Shown here piece after piece: positions 14,932-23,435 of a stretch of 44,516 nt of DNA (its first letter is position 1; each line of letters opens with the position of its first letter). The DNA is taken from positions 1 through 44,516 of IMG/VR virus record IMGVR_UViG_3300047462_000707; one strand, 5' to 3'. The DNA comes from a virus. Below the pieces are notes generated by a model. The model had not been told where the DNA came from. It worked only from the letters and a program-made list of their open reading frames with translations, and did not search any database. The position numbers and the translations under genes were made by a program.

Positions 14932-17876
14932 TGGCTTACTTGGCCTAGTGCGACGTTTTGCACACCGGAGCCGCGCGGTACCGAAACCTGGGTCTGCAGG
15001 TTGTGTTGGACCGTTGCCCCCTGTTGGTTTCGGCTAGTCGACGACAGAGTGATATTCAGGTTTACCGTATCCTGCACACCGCCATCGCGCGCTGCGCCGC
15101 TTCCCCCATTGGCGATCTTTGTGGGTTTATCGCCCAACGCCTCCTCGACGCCCCGGTCGATTTGGTCGCTGGTCACGGAATTACTCGTGTTTTCGTTCTT
15201 GAGGATCGCGATGCCGACCGCACGCAATACCTTGGCGTCGTGCAGATCGATTTTTTGATCGGCACCTAACCCCGTCATCTTGGACACGCTCGCGATATAG
15301 GCACCGGTGTCGTTATGATCTCTTTTGGGCGCATAGGCGCCGATCAGTTTGGAGATCGTATTGCGGCCGTAGTGATCCTGGGCGTACAGCAGGTTCTTGA
15401 AACCGCCGGTGACGCCGGCCTGCATGCTGTCGAATTTCAGGAAGCCACCCGACCGCGCCTGGTTGGCTTTCCACGGCCGCATGTCGAACGGGTTGTTGTT
15501 GCGTTCGCCGATCGCACGACTATCTGTCGCGGACGGAGCGGTGTCCTCCGTGGCCGTCGGTTGCACGGCGGCAGGCGGGTTGAGCGCCATGCGTTCGTTT
15601 TTCTCGCGCACGTCGACATCGGCCAGGGCGGTGCCACGTTGGTTCTGGATGCCGGCAAGATCCTGATCGCGCCGGTCCTTGATCGTTTTCATTTGCGCGT
15701 CGATCGCGGCGATTTGCTTGGTCACGGTCTCGCGACTTTGGCCGCGCAGGTAGAGCGCGCCGGTCACCGGGTTATAGAGCTTGGCCCTTTGCTCTTCCAA
15801 ATCGTTCAATTTGGTCAGAGCGTCATTTTTGATACCACCCGCTTGCTCGTCGAATCCGGCATTCGCTTCGTCGCGTTCGGCCTGGTAGGCGGCTTTGCGC
15901 AAGCTGCCGGCCGTTGCCGACTTGCCGTCGACACCGGCGAGCTTCAAGAGCGCGTCGCGCATCACGTTCAGCGGACCGATCATCTTGTCGCCTATTGCTG
16001 TCTGGACTGTCTCCAGGTCCTTGATGCCGGCACGCAGCTTGGATCCCTCGGTCTCTTGCTGATCCTTGCCGGCCATGATCTTGACCAACGCGTCGCGAAA
16101 GTCTTCGGTGCCACCCTTTTGGGCAGCGTCCAGGGTCTTACGCTCATCCGCCGTCAGGGAGCCATTGCCGGTACGTTTGCCGATGTCGGTGTAGACGGCA
16201 TCCAAATCCGCATGACTGCCGGCGGCGCCGATACTGGACAAGGTGGCGATGCCGCCAGCGTTGACGTCGTTGAGCTTGACGCCGGCGCGGCTGAGCATCT
16301 TGCCGAGTCCGCCGTACTGCTCCGGATCGAGATTCAGCATGGCAGCCGCCTGCTCGGGCGAGCTCAGGCCGAACAGGTTTTGCGCGCCGTCCAGGCGCAC
16401 GTAAGGATCCTGGTATTGCCGTTCCAGGTTGGCGCGAATCGCCTGGAAGTTGGTCACGTCGCGGTTGGCCGCCGTGACGGTGCCGTCCGACAATGGATCG
16501 ACGCCGTGGCCGCGCAGATACTTGCTCAGTTCGGTATCGGCGCCGAAGGTTGCGCCACGCGTACCGAAAAGACCACTTGCGGCCTGGGCACGGGCGGCAA
16601 CCGGGTTCAAAGTGCCTTGCGCATTGAGCGAGCCCATGATGAAGTTCTGCCCGGCCTCACCCGCGTTGCCCATACCTGATATGGCGCTGTTTGCTTGTCC
16701 AAGAATCGCAGCGGCATTGTCGGCCGTCATGCCGGGCGAGCCGCCGTGAAGCATCGAACCGAACGCGGTGGCATAGGCGTCTGTATTGGGTGCGGAAAGG
16801 CTTAGCCGAGCCGTGGTGGCTGCGAATGACTGTACCAGGCGCATGACGTCATCAGCCATGGCGCGACCGCCCGAGCGGTTGACCGCTTCGCCGATCTGCA
16901 GCGCCAACTCGCGGTTGTTTTGTTTCGGGTCGAGTTGCTTCATGCCGGCAAAGAAATTGACGCCGGCAGAAGGATCGAGGCCGTAGCCACGACCAAACGC
17001 GACGGAAGTGCGTACGTCGCCCATCAGGCCGTCGGCCGACTTGTCGGGGTTATGGCTGATTTTGTTGTACTGCTCGGCGAATTGAACAAATTCCTTGGAG
17101 TTGATGCCCAGCCCCTGGCTGGCGAGATCGCTCATGGCCTTGAGCCCGGTAAAACTGATACCGAGATCGCCCATTTGTCGCTTCAACGTATCCAGGCTGA
17201 GATCGCGGTCTTTCGCCATGCCATAGCCGTCGGCCACCGATTGGCCGGCCTTGAACAAGCCAAACAGCCCCGCGCCGACCAAGCCCCCCTTAAGCAGTCC
17301 CCCCAACCCACCGAGCAAACCGCCCGAATCCGCTTCGGACGCGCCATTCGCAGCACCGTTCGCAGCACCGTTGATGGCGCCATTGGCGATTTGTCCGAAT
17401 CCACCACCGACGCCGCTGGCAAAGGATTTGCCGGCCCGCTTCAAGATGCTGCCAGCCTCCTCTCTCGGACGAAGCTGCTTGCGCGGTTGCGGCGGCGTTG
17501 CCGGCAGTGGCGCAAAATTACCCACATCCCAGGCGGTACCGCGCGCGGAGTAACCAAATGCCTTGTCGCGCATGCGCTGCGACACTGCAGGATCGACGCT
17601 CAACTTGCGGAAATCGACATCCTGAATGGCGCGGCCGGTCTGGCCGGTGGCCTTGAGTGCATCGCGGAGTGACTTCGATCGCCGTGACGCAATCTCGAAT
17701 TGCTGGTTCAGCGTCTGCAGATCGCGGCTAGCGGCTTGTACGTCGACCGGCTTGAACTTGACTTTGCCGGCATCCGCTACCGCTTTTGCGAGCGTATTGA
17801 CGGAATCGGTGATGTCGTCGATTGCCTTGGAGACATTGCTGCCATCCGCGTTGACGCCGATTTTTACGTCAGCCAA
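14928..17876 (-). CDS. Tape measure protein with C-terminal lysozyme-like domain
   Basis: A 982-residue protein: N-terminal coiled coil (about 10-75), Gly/Ala hydrophobic segment (about 185-215, GGLLGGLGGLLKGG), a long helical centre, and a C-terminal muralytic-type domain (about 785-915; ERNNNPFDMRPW, LLYAQDHYGRNTISKLIGAYAP, DTGAYIASVSKMTGLG). The last domain is of the lysozyme-like kind found in virion proteins and could open the cell wall at DNA entry. Length sets tail length; at roughly 1.5 angstrom per residue the tail would be near 145 nm. It overlaps the chaperone frame by eight bases. Confidence 0.88.
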   Translation of the reverse strand: MADVKIGVNADGSNVSKAIDDITDSVNTLAKAVADAGKVKFKPVDVQAASRDLQTLNQQFEIASRRSKSLRDALKATGQTGRAIQDVDFRKLSVDPAVSQRMRDKAFGYSARGTAWDVGNFAPLPATPPQPRKQLRPREEAGSILKRAGKSFASGVGGGFGQIANGAINGAANGAANGASEADSGGLLGGLGGLLKGGLVGAGLFGLFKAGQSVADGYGMAKDRDLSLDTLKRQMGDLGISFTGLKAMSDLASQGLGINSKEFVQFAEQYNKISHNPDKSADGLMGDVRTSVAFGRGYGLDPSAGVNFFAGMKQLDPKQNNRELALQIGEAVNRSGGRAMADDVMRLVQSFAATTARLSLSAPNTDAYATAFGSMLHGGSPGMTADNAAAILGQANSAISGMGNAGEAGQNFIMGSLNAQGTLNPVAARAQAASGLFGTRGATFGADTELSKYLRGHGVDPLSDGTVTAANRDVTNFQAIRANLERQYQDPYVRLDGAQNLFGLSSPEQAAAMLNLDPEQYGGLGKMLSRAGVKLNDVNAGGIATLSSIGAAGSHADLDAVYTDIGKRTGNGSLTADERKTLDAAQKGGTEDFRDALVKIMAGKDQQETEGSKLRAGIKDLETVQTAIGDKMIGPLNVMRDALLKLAGVDGKSATAGSLRKAAYQAERDEANAGFDEQAGGIKNDALTKLNDLEEQRAKLYNPVTGALYLRGQSRETVTKQIAAIDAQMKTIKDRRDQDLAGIQNQRGTALADVDVREKNERMALNPPAAVQPTATEDTAPSATDSRAIGERNNNPFDMRPWKANQARSGGFLKFDSMQAGVTGGFKNLLYAQDHYGRNTISKLIGAYAPKRDHNDTGAYIASVSKMTGLGADQKIDLHDAKVLRAVGIAILKNENTSNSVTSDQIDRGVEEALGDKPTKIANGGSGAARDGGVQDTVNLNITLSSTSRNQQGATVQHNLQTQVSVPRGSGVQNVALGQVSQ

Positions 17877-18237
17877 GCGTCACCTCTTCCCAATCGTCCT
17901 CGGGATTCGCGGAATGCGGTGCCGCGTTGGCCTGTGCTTCGAATTCGGCCAACACGGCGGCGAGGTCGAAATCCTCGTCTTCGATTTCGTCTTGCACCTT
18001 GTTGTCCTGGTATTGGTAAGCCCAGTATTCGGCTTCGATTTCTTCCGGCGTCGCGCTTAAGAAGCGCGGATCGGTTGGCGCAAGACCGTATTTGTTACGG
18101 AACCACAGCTCATAGGTGTTCGCCAGTTCCCGACCGCGTCGCTTGGCCAGCTTCCTTCGGTTGCGGTCGAAAGGAGAGCTCCTTGTCGCGCAGTGCGCGC
18201 CAGATCGATAGGAGCTTGGTGTCGAAGTCGTCGTCAA
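17869..18237 (-). CDS. Tail assembly chaperone, frameshift extension (gpT-like part)
   Basis: This frame overlaps the chaperone frame at 18110-18481 by 128 bases. Only the part after about 18169 looks like protein (RNRRKLAKRRGRELANTYEL, AEYWAYQYQDN, acidic end DDWEEVTLG). The N-terminal 23 codons are an antisense-like Ser/Thr run and the only start is a TTG without ribosome binding site. It is therefore most likely made as a 203-residue fusion by frameshifting within the upstream gene. This G/GT arrangement, just before the tape measure gene, is standard for long-tailed phages and coats the tape measure during assembly. Confidence 0.7.
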   Translation of the reverse strand: MTTTSTPSSYRSGAHCATRSSPFDRNRRKLAKRRGRELANTYELWFRNKYGLAPTDPRFLSATPEEIEAEYWAYQYQDNKVQDEIEDEDFDLAAVLAEFEAQANAAPHSANPEDDWEEVTLG

Positions 18238-18481
18238 CCAACGGATCGAGCGCTTCGAGGTCGAAACCTTCCGGCCCCGACACCAGCAAGGTCTGGATCG
18301 TGACGAAGGCTAGCGCGACCAGGTCGGCCATACGACCTTCGGCGTCGTAAAAACCTTCGGTCAATTGGTTGTAGCGGCCACGGATTTTGAAGACGTCGCC
18401 GATCTGGCGGCGGGCGAAATTAAAGCCGCCCAAGTTGGGAACATCGACAAAAAAGTCGGTTGCATTGGCACTACGGTGCAT
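18110..18481 (-). CDS. Tail assembly chaperone (gpG-like)
   Basis: A 123-residue protein starting MHRSANATDFF at 18481 with an AAGG ribosome binding site. The body is FVDVPNLGGFNFARRQIGDVFKIRGRYNQL, then a helical region (MADLVALAFVTIQTLLVSGP) and DPLVDDDFDTKLLSIWRALRDKE. The last about 19 residues after the slip site are likely used only in the unshifted product. It lies between tube (past the SEFIR insertion) and tape measure, the canonical chaperone place. Confidence 0.75.
   Translation of the reverse strand: MHRSANATDFFVDVPNLGGFNFARRQIGDVFKIRGRYNQLTEGFYDAEGRMADLVALAFVTIQTLLVSGPEGFDLEALDPLVDDDFDTKLLSIWRALRDKELSFRPQPKEAGQATRSGTGEHL
18167..18175 (-). other. Candidate programmed frameshift site, TCC TTT CGA
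   Basis: Within the overlap of the two chaperone frames. The downstream frame is +1 (equal to -2) relative to the upstream one. TTT at 18172-18170 followed by C lets tRNA-Phe slip forward to TTC while the slow codon CGA waits, giving a +1 shift. A -2 slip of tRNA-Ser from TCC to the preceding TCT is the alternative. No -1 slippery heptamer fits the frame relation. Confidence 0.5.
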
Positions 18482-18523
18482 GTTACCTTTTTATGAATCC
18501 ACTATGGCGAAAGGCATTGTGGA

Positions 18524-18531
18524 ATCACGAC
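18524..18531 (-). promoter_or_regulatory. GTCGTGAT element before the tail chaperone gene
   Basis: One base different from the main word, 42 bases before the chaperone ATG (18481), which has its own Shine-Dalgarno. It is part of a dyad ACGAC-CGTA-GTCGT (18527-18540). The other arm points towards the plus-strand SEFIR gene, so the site may serve both directions. Confidence 0.4.
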
Positions 18532-18604
18532 CGTAGTCGTCAAGCGTAATTACTGCGGCTCACGCAGGCGGGAAAGAAAAAGCAATTAAAAAGACAGGGA
18601 AGCC

Positions 18605-20026
18605 ATGAATCCACCGAAGGCATTTATATCCTATAGCTGGACAAATCAAGCGCACGAAGAATGGGTCATTAAACTGGCCAGCAATTTGAAAGAATGTGGC
18701 ATTGCCGTTTCTCTGGATAAGTGGCATTTGAAGGAAGGCCATGAGGCAAACGCATTTATGGAGAAAATGGTCTCCGATCCCGACATCAAGAAAGTCCTCC
18801 TAATTTGCGACAAGGCCTATGCCGAGAAAGCGACAGCAAGGCGAGGCGGTGTCGGCACGGAAGCGCAGATCATTTCACCGGAAGTCTATAAACAGCAACA
18901 ACAGCACAAGTTTGTGGCCATCGTCCGAGAGCGCGACGAGAATGGCGAACCGTATTTGCCGGTTTATATCAAAGGGCGCGTATGGATCGACATGAGCAAC
19001 GAGGAAGCCGAAGCGACAAACTTCGAGAAGATTCTCCGCTGGATCTATGACAAACCGCTGCATGTGGAACCGCCGCTGGGGAAAATGCCCGCCTTTTTGG
19101 CGGAAAACACCAACCACATCGCGTTGGGCACTTCTACGCGACAAACGCGAGCTGTAGCCGCTATCAAGGCTGGCCAGCCAAACGCCATGCCGTTCACCAC
19201 AGAATATTTCGATACACTGGTCGGTGAAATGTCCCGTTTCGAGATTTCCGGTAGCGAAAGCGATTTCGACGAGCGCGTGGTCCAGAACATCGAGGATTTT
19301 TTGCCGTATCGAAATGAAGCGCTTGAGGTCTTCCTTGCCTTGGCGTCTTTCTGTGATACGCAAGAAATGCCCGTGATTCTGCACAAATTTTTCGAGAAGC
19401 TTCTGGCTCTATACGAAAAACCCGCGAGCGACCGGGTTAATACCTGGGACAGGGACAATTTCAAATTTCTGGCTCACGAACTTTTTCTTTATGCGATAGC
19501 GGCGTTGATTCGCCATGAACGCTTTGCGGCGGTGAAATATTTGCTGGATACCGGTTTTTACTTGAGGAAAGACTTCTACTCCGGCAGTGACCCTCTGGTC
19601 GACTTCAGCAAATTTTATCAATATATGCGTTCCCTGAACCACAGAAACGATCGGCTTGGCCTGCGCCGTCTTTCGATACGCGCGGATATGCTTAAACATC
19701 GGTCTGTCGGAACCGGATTTGAATTCCGTGATCTGATGCAGGCGGATTTCGTACTTTTCCTGAAAGGCTTCACCGACAACACAGATCAATTCGGCAATTG
19801 GATCCCGGATACCCTGGTGTACAGGGAAAGCTCAGCACCTTTCGAGATCTTTGCTCGCGCTCGATCCACCGCTTATTTCAATAAAATAGGCCCAATGCTT
19901 GGAATACAGTCTAAGGAGGATTTGGAAGCAAAACTGAACAGTTCAAAGAAATTCCAACCTCGCTGGGAATTCCAGGTAGTGTCTTTCAAGACACTCATCG
20001 GTGAAAAGCTTTGTACCACGCCATGA
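18605..20026 (+). CDS. SEFIR (TIR-like) domain protein, putative anti-phage effector
   Basis: A 473-residue protein. Residues 4-150 form a SEFIR/TIR-like domain: AFISYSW (6-12), GIAVSLDKWHLKEGHE (32-47, with Glu44 and Glu47 as candidate catalytic acids), VLLICDKAYAEKA (64-76) and a later VWIDMSNEE. The rest (about 170-473) is helical with no known motif and could sense infection. SEFIR proteins have been reported among bacterial single-gene defence systems, and TIR-like effectors often destroy NAD+. It reads against the tail operon, between tube and chaperone genes, has its own ribosome binding site (AGGGA) and is less GC-rich, so it looks like cargo. The NADase activity is inferred. Confidence 0.82.
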   Translation: MNPPKAFISYSWTNQAHEEWVIKLASNLKECGIAVSLDKWHLKEGHEANAFMEKMVSDPDIKKVLLICDKAYAEKATARRGGVGTEAQIISPEVYKQQQQHKFVAIVRERDENGEPYLPVYIKGRVWIDMSNEEAEATNFEKILRWIYDKPLHVEPPLGKMPAFLAENTNHIALGTSTRQTRAVAAIKAGQPNAMPFTTEYFDTLVGEMSRFEISGSESDFDERVVQNIEDFLPYRNEALEVFLALASFCDTQEMPVILHKFFEKLLALYEKPASDRVNTWDRDNFKFLAHELFLYAIAALIRHERFAAVKYLLDTGFYLRKDFYSGSDPLVDFSKFYQYMRSLNHRNDRLGLRRLSIRADMLKHRSVGTGFEFRDLMQADFVLFLKGFTDNTDQFGNWIPDTLVYRESSAPFEIFARARSTAYFNKIGPMLGIQSKEDLEAKLNSSKKFQPRWEFQVVSFKTLIGEKLCTTP

Positions 20027-20028
20027 TG

Positions 20029-20463
20029 CTAAATGGCCGCCCCGACGACATCCAATGCATTAAACTGCCCGGATTGCATAACAATCGCATGTTTGGTGAT
20101 CTCGATGTCCCCTGAAGCGTAAGAACAGCCGACATATTTGCGCAACAGCGTACCGTCTGGTAACGAATAATGCTCGATGTCAAATACCAGACCTTGCAAC
20201 ATTGCATCGCCGTTTTCCGCAGCGGCCCCGGCTGCAATCATCGATCCCTTGTTCAAGGCCATAGCCTGCACGCTGATCGTGTGCCGCGCCATGGTCGGCA
20301 CATATTCCTGAACATGGATATCACCGATGCCACTGGCCGGCTCCGGCGCGTAGTCGTCGTTCAGACGCACCGACTGCAGCAGTCCAATCTGCACGCCGCC
20401 GAAGGTCACCGCGATCTTATTACCGGTCCGGGTCTTTAAATTTGAAGTCGCCGCAATTGCCAT
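20029..20463 (-). CDS. Tail tube protein
   Basis: A 144-residue protein directly after the sheath gene, in the usual sheath-tube order. It has tube-like features: KIAVTFGGVQIGLLQSVRLNDDYAPEP (about 15-41), VQEYVPTMARHTISVQAMAL, and a C-terminal beta part with DIEITKHAIVMQSGQFNALDV. It polymerises into the inner tube. The ribosome binding site is AAGAG, 7-8 bases upstream. It ends two bases from the stop of the converging SEFIR gene, with no clear terminator between. Confidence 0.75.
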   Translation of the reverse strand: MAIAATSNLKTRTGNKIAVTFGGVQIGLLQSVRLNDDYAPEPASGIGDIHVQEYVPTMARHTISVQAMALNKGSMIAAGAAAENGDAMLQGLVFDIEHYSLPDGTLLRKYVGCSYASGDIEITKHAIVMQSGQFNALDVVGAAI

Positions 20464-20474
20464 GATTTATGCTC

Positions 20475-22205
20475 TTACGCTGTCGCCGTGCCAGAGAACG
20501 GCACCGAAAAAACCGTAACCGGGATGAAATTCACGCCTAACACCGGCGAGCATTGGAACGACACCGCCAAGGCATCGGCGACGGTCGAAGCCGTGATGCC
20601 CTGGTAAGCCGGGCTGTCCGCGTCGCCAGTCAAGACGCCCGGCCCCTGCGGCTCCGGCGTAGCCAAGATTCGAAGTTGCGATTCCGTGATGCTGACGGCG
20701 CGCGACATCGTGATCGGCGTATTCTTGGAACCGCGCAGCACGTCGAGCGCATTGCGCACGTTCTGCACCGTGAAATCGAGCGCCCAGCCGACACTCTGTT
20801 CGACCTTGTCGTAGTTGTTGTTGACCAGCCAAGTGCTGATCGATTGCACGACCTTGTAGCCGTTCGGCGTCGATTCGAAGCACAGGATGCCGGCCTGGAT
20901 CAACGGATCGGTATTGGTCGGGTTCAGCAGGATCCGCTCCAGTCCGCTGAAGGCCAGTGCCTTGTTCGTCATCGGCGTGCCTGGATTCAGCCCCGAGAAA
21001 GCGCCCGAAACAGCGGCTGCGGCCTGGTATGGCGCATACAACTGCAGGCCGCTCAATTGTCCCGTCAGGTCGTAACCGTAGTAGCCGACGTGCACCAGCG
21101 AAGTTCGGTCGCTATTGATCGCCAGCGCGGCGGCGATCGCTTCGGCGTCGGTTGTGCCGAGCGCCATGCCGCAGATAGAGCGCCGCTCGCTTCGGCCGAC
21201 CGTCGACATGTACTGGACATGCGCATCGGTCATGGCGATCACGGACAAATTCGAGGTAACCGGCGTCAACCATTGGACGGATCGGGTTTGCAGCGTGGCA
21301 AAAGCGTCACTCCAGTTCTGGTTCGTGGTGATGCCGTCTGACCCACCGGTGAGATAGGTAAATGGCAGCGGTGCCGGCGGCTGGCCGGCGCCCAGAGCAC
21401 GCGCAGCCACCACCAACGATTGCGCCGGACTGTTGAGCCAGTTGATGACTGCCTGCAGCGTCGCCGTGGCTGAATACGGCGCGGTCTTGATATCTTGCCG
21501 GTTCAGCGCATCGAGTCCGTTCAAGGCCGGCTGTGGGCCCGCGCCACCCTGCACCGCTGCTGTGAAATTGGCATGGGAATTGATATTGTCGACCAGTTCC
21601 TGGATGGTCGGAAAGGTCGCGAGGTCGATCGTAGCGACAACCGTGCCGATCGGAGCCTCAAGTGTCACCGTAGCGTCGGTGATGCTCATGGCAGCGCTGG
21701 CCAGCAGCCCGGTGTACTGGACGCTAAATGGTGCAGCATACAGATTGTCTTGCGAGTAGACCGCCGACCCGAGCTGGGTGGTCACATGCACGCCTTGCGT
21801 GGATCCAGCTGCGAACGACACCTTGATCTGGTTCGTGCGAAGACCGTAATCGGCCGAGCTGAGATTGATGCTCGGCGTCGACGAAGCATCGTTGACAACG
21901 AGCGCCGATTGCATAGCTGGATTGACGCGGATCGCCACGACGGTCGACGGTCCACCGGTCTCATTGCTTGGATTGAAGGCTTTCAGGACGGCCTGCAGCA
22001 GTTCGCCACCCACCAGGGTCGCCTGCGCCTGTGACGGACTGCCGAAGACCAGCGGCGTGTTGGGTTGGCCGCCGGCGGATTGGCCGATGTAGGCCGCGAC
22101 ATTGCCGACCGACAGGCTCTGGCTGACCATGGCGGAGTCGTCGACCATCGACATGGTTGCCGGTGAAATCCATTGCCTTCCATTGAAAAAATACTCAGCG
22201 GACAT
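20475..22205 (-). CDS. Tail sheath protein
   Basis: A 576-residue protein with sheath-style organisation: N-terminal part MSAEYFFNGRQWISPATMS, a long beta-rich middle (to about 270), SVIAMTDAHVQYMSTVGRSERRSICGMALGTTDAEAIAAAL (about 325-365), and a C-terminal assembly domain with LERILLNPTNTDPLIQAGILCFE, VQNVRNALDVLRGSKNTP. Contracts to drive the tube through the envelope. Good ribosome binding site (AAGGAG). The tube gene follows after 11 bases. It could be described as a DUF3383-type sheath; the sheath role is well supported by order. Confidence 0.8.
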   Translation of the reverse strand: MSAEYFFNGRQWISPATMSMVDDSAMVSQSLSVGNVAAYIGQSAGGQPNTPLVFGSPSQAQATLVGGELLQAVLKAFNPSNETGGPSTVVAIRVNPAMQSALVVNDASSTPSINLSSADYGLRTNQIKVSFAAGSTQGVHVTTQLGSAVYSQDNLYAAPFSVQYTGLLASAAMSITDATVTLEAPIGTVVATIDLATFPTIQELVDNINSHANFTAAVQGGAGPQPALNGLDALNRQDIKTAPYSATATLQAVINWLNSPAQSLVVAARALGAGQPPAPLPFTYLTGGSDGITTNQNWSDAFATLQTRSVQWLTPVTSNLSVIAMTDAHVQYMSTVGRSERRSICGMALGTTDAEAIAAALAINSDRTSLVHVGYYGYDLTGQLSGLQLYAPYQAAAAVSGAFSGLNPGTPMTNKALAFSGLERILLNPTNTDPLIQAGILCFESTPNGYKVVQSISTWLVNNNYDKVEQSVGWALDFTVQNVRNALDVLRGSKNTPITMSRAVSITESQLRILATPEPQGPGVLTGDADSPAYQGITASTVADALAVSFQCSPVLGVNFIPVTVFSVPFSGTATA

Positions 22206-22222
22206 GCGGCTCCTTAACTATC

Positions 22223-22516
22223 TCAGGCGGGCTGATCGGCGAACGCGTCGAAGCGGGTCAAATAGTTGGTCTTGGTATCCTTGAAATGCTTGGCCTGCCT
22301 TTCGGCGAACACGAAGGCATTGAGCAATTCCACGCGCTTGTCGCGATGCGACAACTCAATGCCGAACTGGTCGAGCGTCACTTCAGGTTCTGCCGGTGGC
22401 GCCGACTGCGCTACCGGTTGCGTACTTGCGGTCGCAGAAGGTACTGCCAGGCTTGTTGCAGATTGCATTGCGGGTGCAACAGTAGCGGAAGCGACGGATT
22501 GGTTGTCGTCGGACAT
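22223..22516 (-). CDS. Small acidic tail-region protein, unknown
   Basis: A 97-residue protein with a disordered Ala/Ser/Pro/Thr/Val-rich N half (1-45) and a charged helical C half (VTLDQFGIELSHRDKRVELLNAFVFAERQAKHFKDT). It lies between the terminator-like gene and sheath with an AAGGA ribosome binding site. It could be a sheath or tail-assembly accessory. Family not recognised. Confidence 0.6.
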   Translation of the reverse strand: MSDDNQSVASATVAPAMQSATSLAVPSATASTQPVAQSAPPAEPEVTLDQFGIELSHRDKRVELLNAFVFAERQAKHFKDTKTNYLTRFDAFADQPA

Positions 22517-22525
22517 GGTTTTCCT

Positions 22526-23374
22526 TTAAAAGGTGGAATGGATAGTGGGATTGGCGACCTCGGTCGTGAGCGAGACGTTCTGCGACACGCCGGCGGGCGC
22601 TTCGCATGAGAAGGTGCACATGACCTGATAGACCGGTGCCGGGTAGCTGGACAGTTCGTCGACGTCCTGCTGCGAGAAATCGATGTGAATCATCCCCGCG
22701 CCATCGAACACGTCGAGATTGCCGATGACGATCTTGCGCAACGCTTTGCGCAAGGCGATACGTTCGTCGGGGTTCTTGCTCCAGCCGACAATGGCTAGCT
22801 GCACGCGCGCGAGCCAACCCTGCGCTTCGCTCCATTGGGCCGATACGGGATTCAACGCGTCAGGAAACACCAGTTCCCCGACGCCCCGTTCGCCGCTGCC
22901 GTCCGAGGCCACATGCACGGTGACTACCGGCCAGCAAGTTTCTTCGAAGATGGGCGGCGCGTTCAATACGGCGATGACGCCAGAAGACGGCGATAGATTG
23001 CCCAGCAGGACTTCGTTTTGCAGGCCGCAATCGAGGCGATCACGTACGGCGCAAAGCACATCGACACTTTGGTCCGCATAGGTGCTGACTGGGACTGCCG
23101 ATACAGCGGTGCTCGGCGTCCATTCAACCCCGTCAAAATAAAAGACGTAGTAGCAATACGGTGTACCGTTGACCAAGCGATCGCTGTCCATCACGCACGT
23201 CAAATCATTGCCGCTGTAGAGACAAACCGACGCAGGATCGCCCTGATCAGAAAACGTGCCGGATTCGTTGCGCAGCAGACGCCACCAAATTGCGCCGGCC
23301 GGCGGCACCAGAAATATCTGGAGCGCATTGCCGACGGCGACCGGAACTATCTGCGAGATCATGAATGGGATCAT
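22526..23374 (-). CDS. Tail terminator-like protein with N-terminal Ig/FN3-like domain
   Basis: A 282-residue protein. Residues 5-95 look like an FN3-type sandwich (VAVGNALQIFLVPPAG...TPYCYYVFYFDGVEWTPSTAV). Residues 100-270 have the style of tail-terminator/completion proteins (VRDRLDCGLQNEVLLGNLSP, ARVQLAIVGWSKNPDERIALRKALRKIVIGN, HIDFSQQDVDEL). It sits before the sheath gene, at the head-tail junction group. ATG at 23374 or the in-frame ATG at 23362 could start it; neither has a Shine-Dalgarno, and a GTCGTGAC copy ends 15 bases before the second. Function inferred from position. Confidence 0.55.
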   Translation of the reverse strand: MIPFMISQIVPVAVGNALQIFLVPPAGAIWWRLLRNESGTFSDQGDPASVCLYSGNDLTCVMDSDRLVNGTPYCYYVFYFDGVEWTPSTAVSAVPVSTYADQSVDVLCAVRDRLDCGLQNEVLLGNLSPSSGVIAVLNAPPIFEETCWPVVTVHVASDGSGERGVGELVFPDALNPVSAQWSEAQGWLARVQLAIVGWSKNPDERIALRKALRKIVIGNLDVFDGAGMIHIDFSQQDVDELSSYPAPVYQVMCTFSCEAPAGVSQNVSLTTEVANPTIHSTF

Positions 23375-23377
23375 GGC

Positions 23378-23385
23378 GTCACGAC
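23378..23385 (-). promoter_or_regulatory. GTCGTGAC element, minus arm of divergent pair
   Basis: Exact copy ending 3 bases before ATG 23374 and 15 before the in-frame ATG 23362. Together with the plus-strand copy at 23400-23407 it forms an 8-base inverted repeat (GCGTCACG ... CGTGACGC, spacing 18), one arm pointing at each divergent gene. Confidence 0.5.
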
Positions 23386-23399
23386 CAAGCCCCGCAGGT

Positions 23400-23407
23400 G
23401 CCGTGAC
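23400..23407 (+). promoter_or_regulatory. GCCGTGAC element, plus arm of divergent pair
   Basis: Variant copy (C for T at the second position) pointing at the plus-strand gene that starts 28 bases downstream with a strong ribosome binding site. It is the mirror of the element at 23378. Confidence 0.4.
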
Positions 23408-23435
23408 GCTAGGATCGATGCATGGGAGGAATCAC

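Noticed and set aside
13738-15258. A long 506-codon plus-strand open frame
   Set aside because: It lies antisense to hub and tape-measure genes, is Arg/His-rich and has no recognisable protein pattern; typical of GC-rich shadow frames.
15315-16679. A 454-codon plus-strand open frame
   Set aside because: Antisense to the tape measure gene, with no ribosome binding site or domain pattern.
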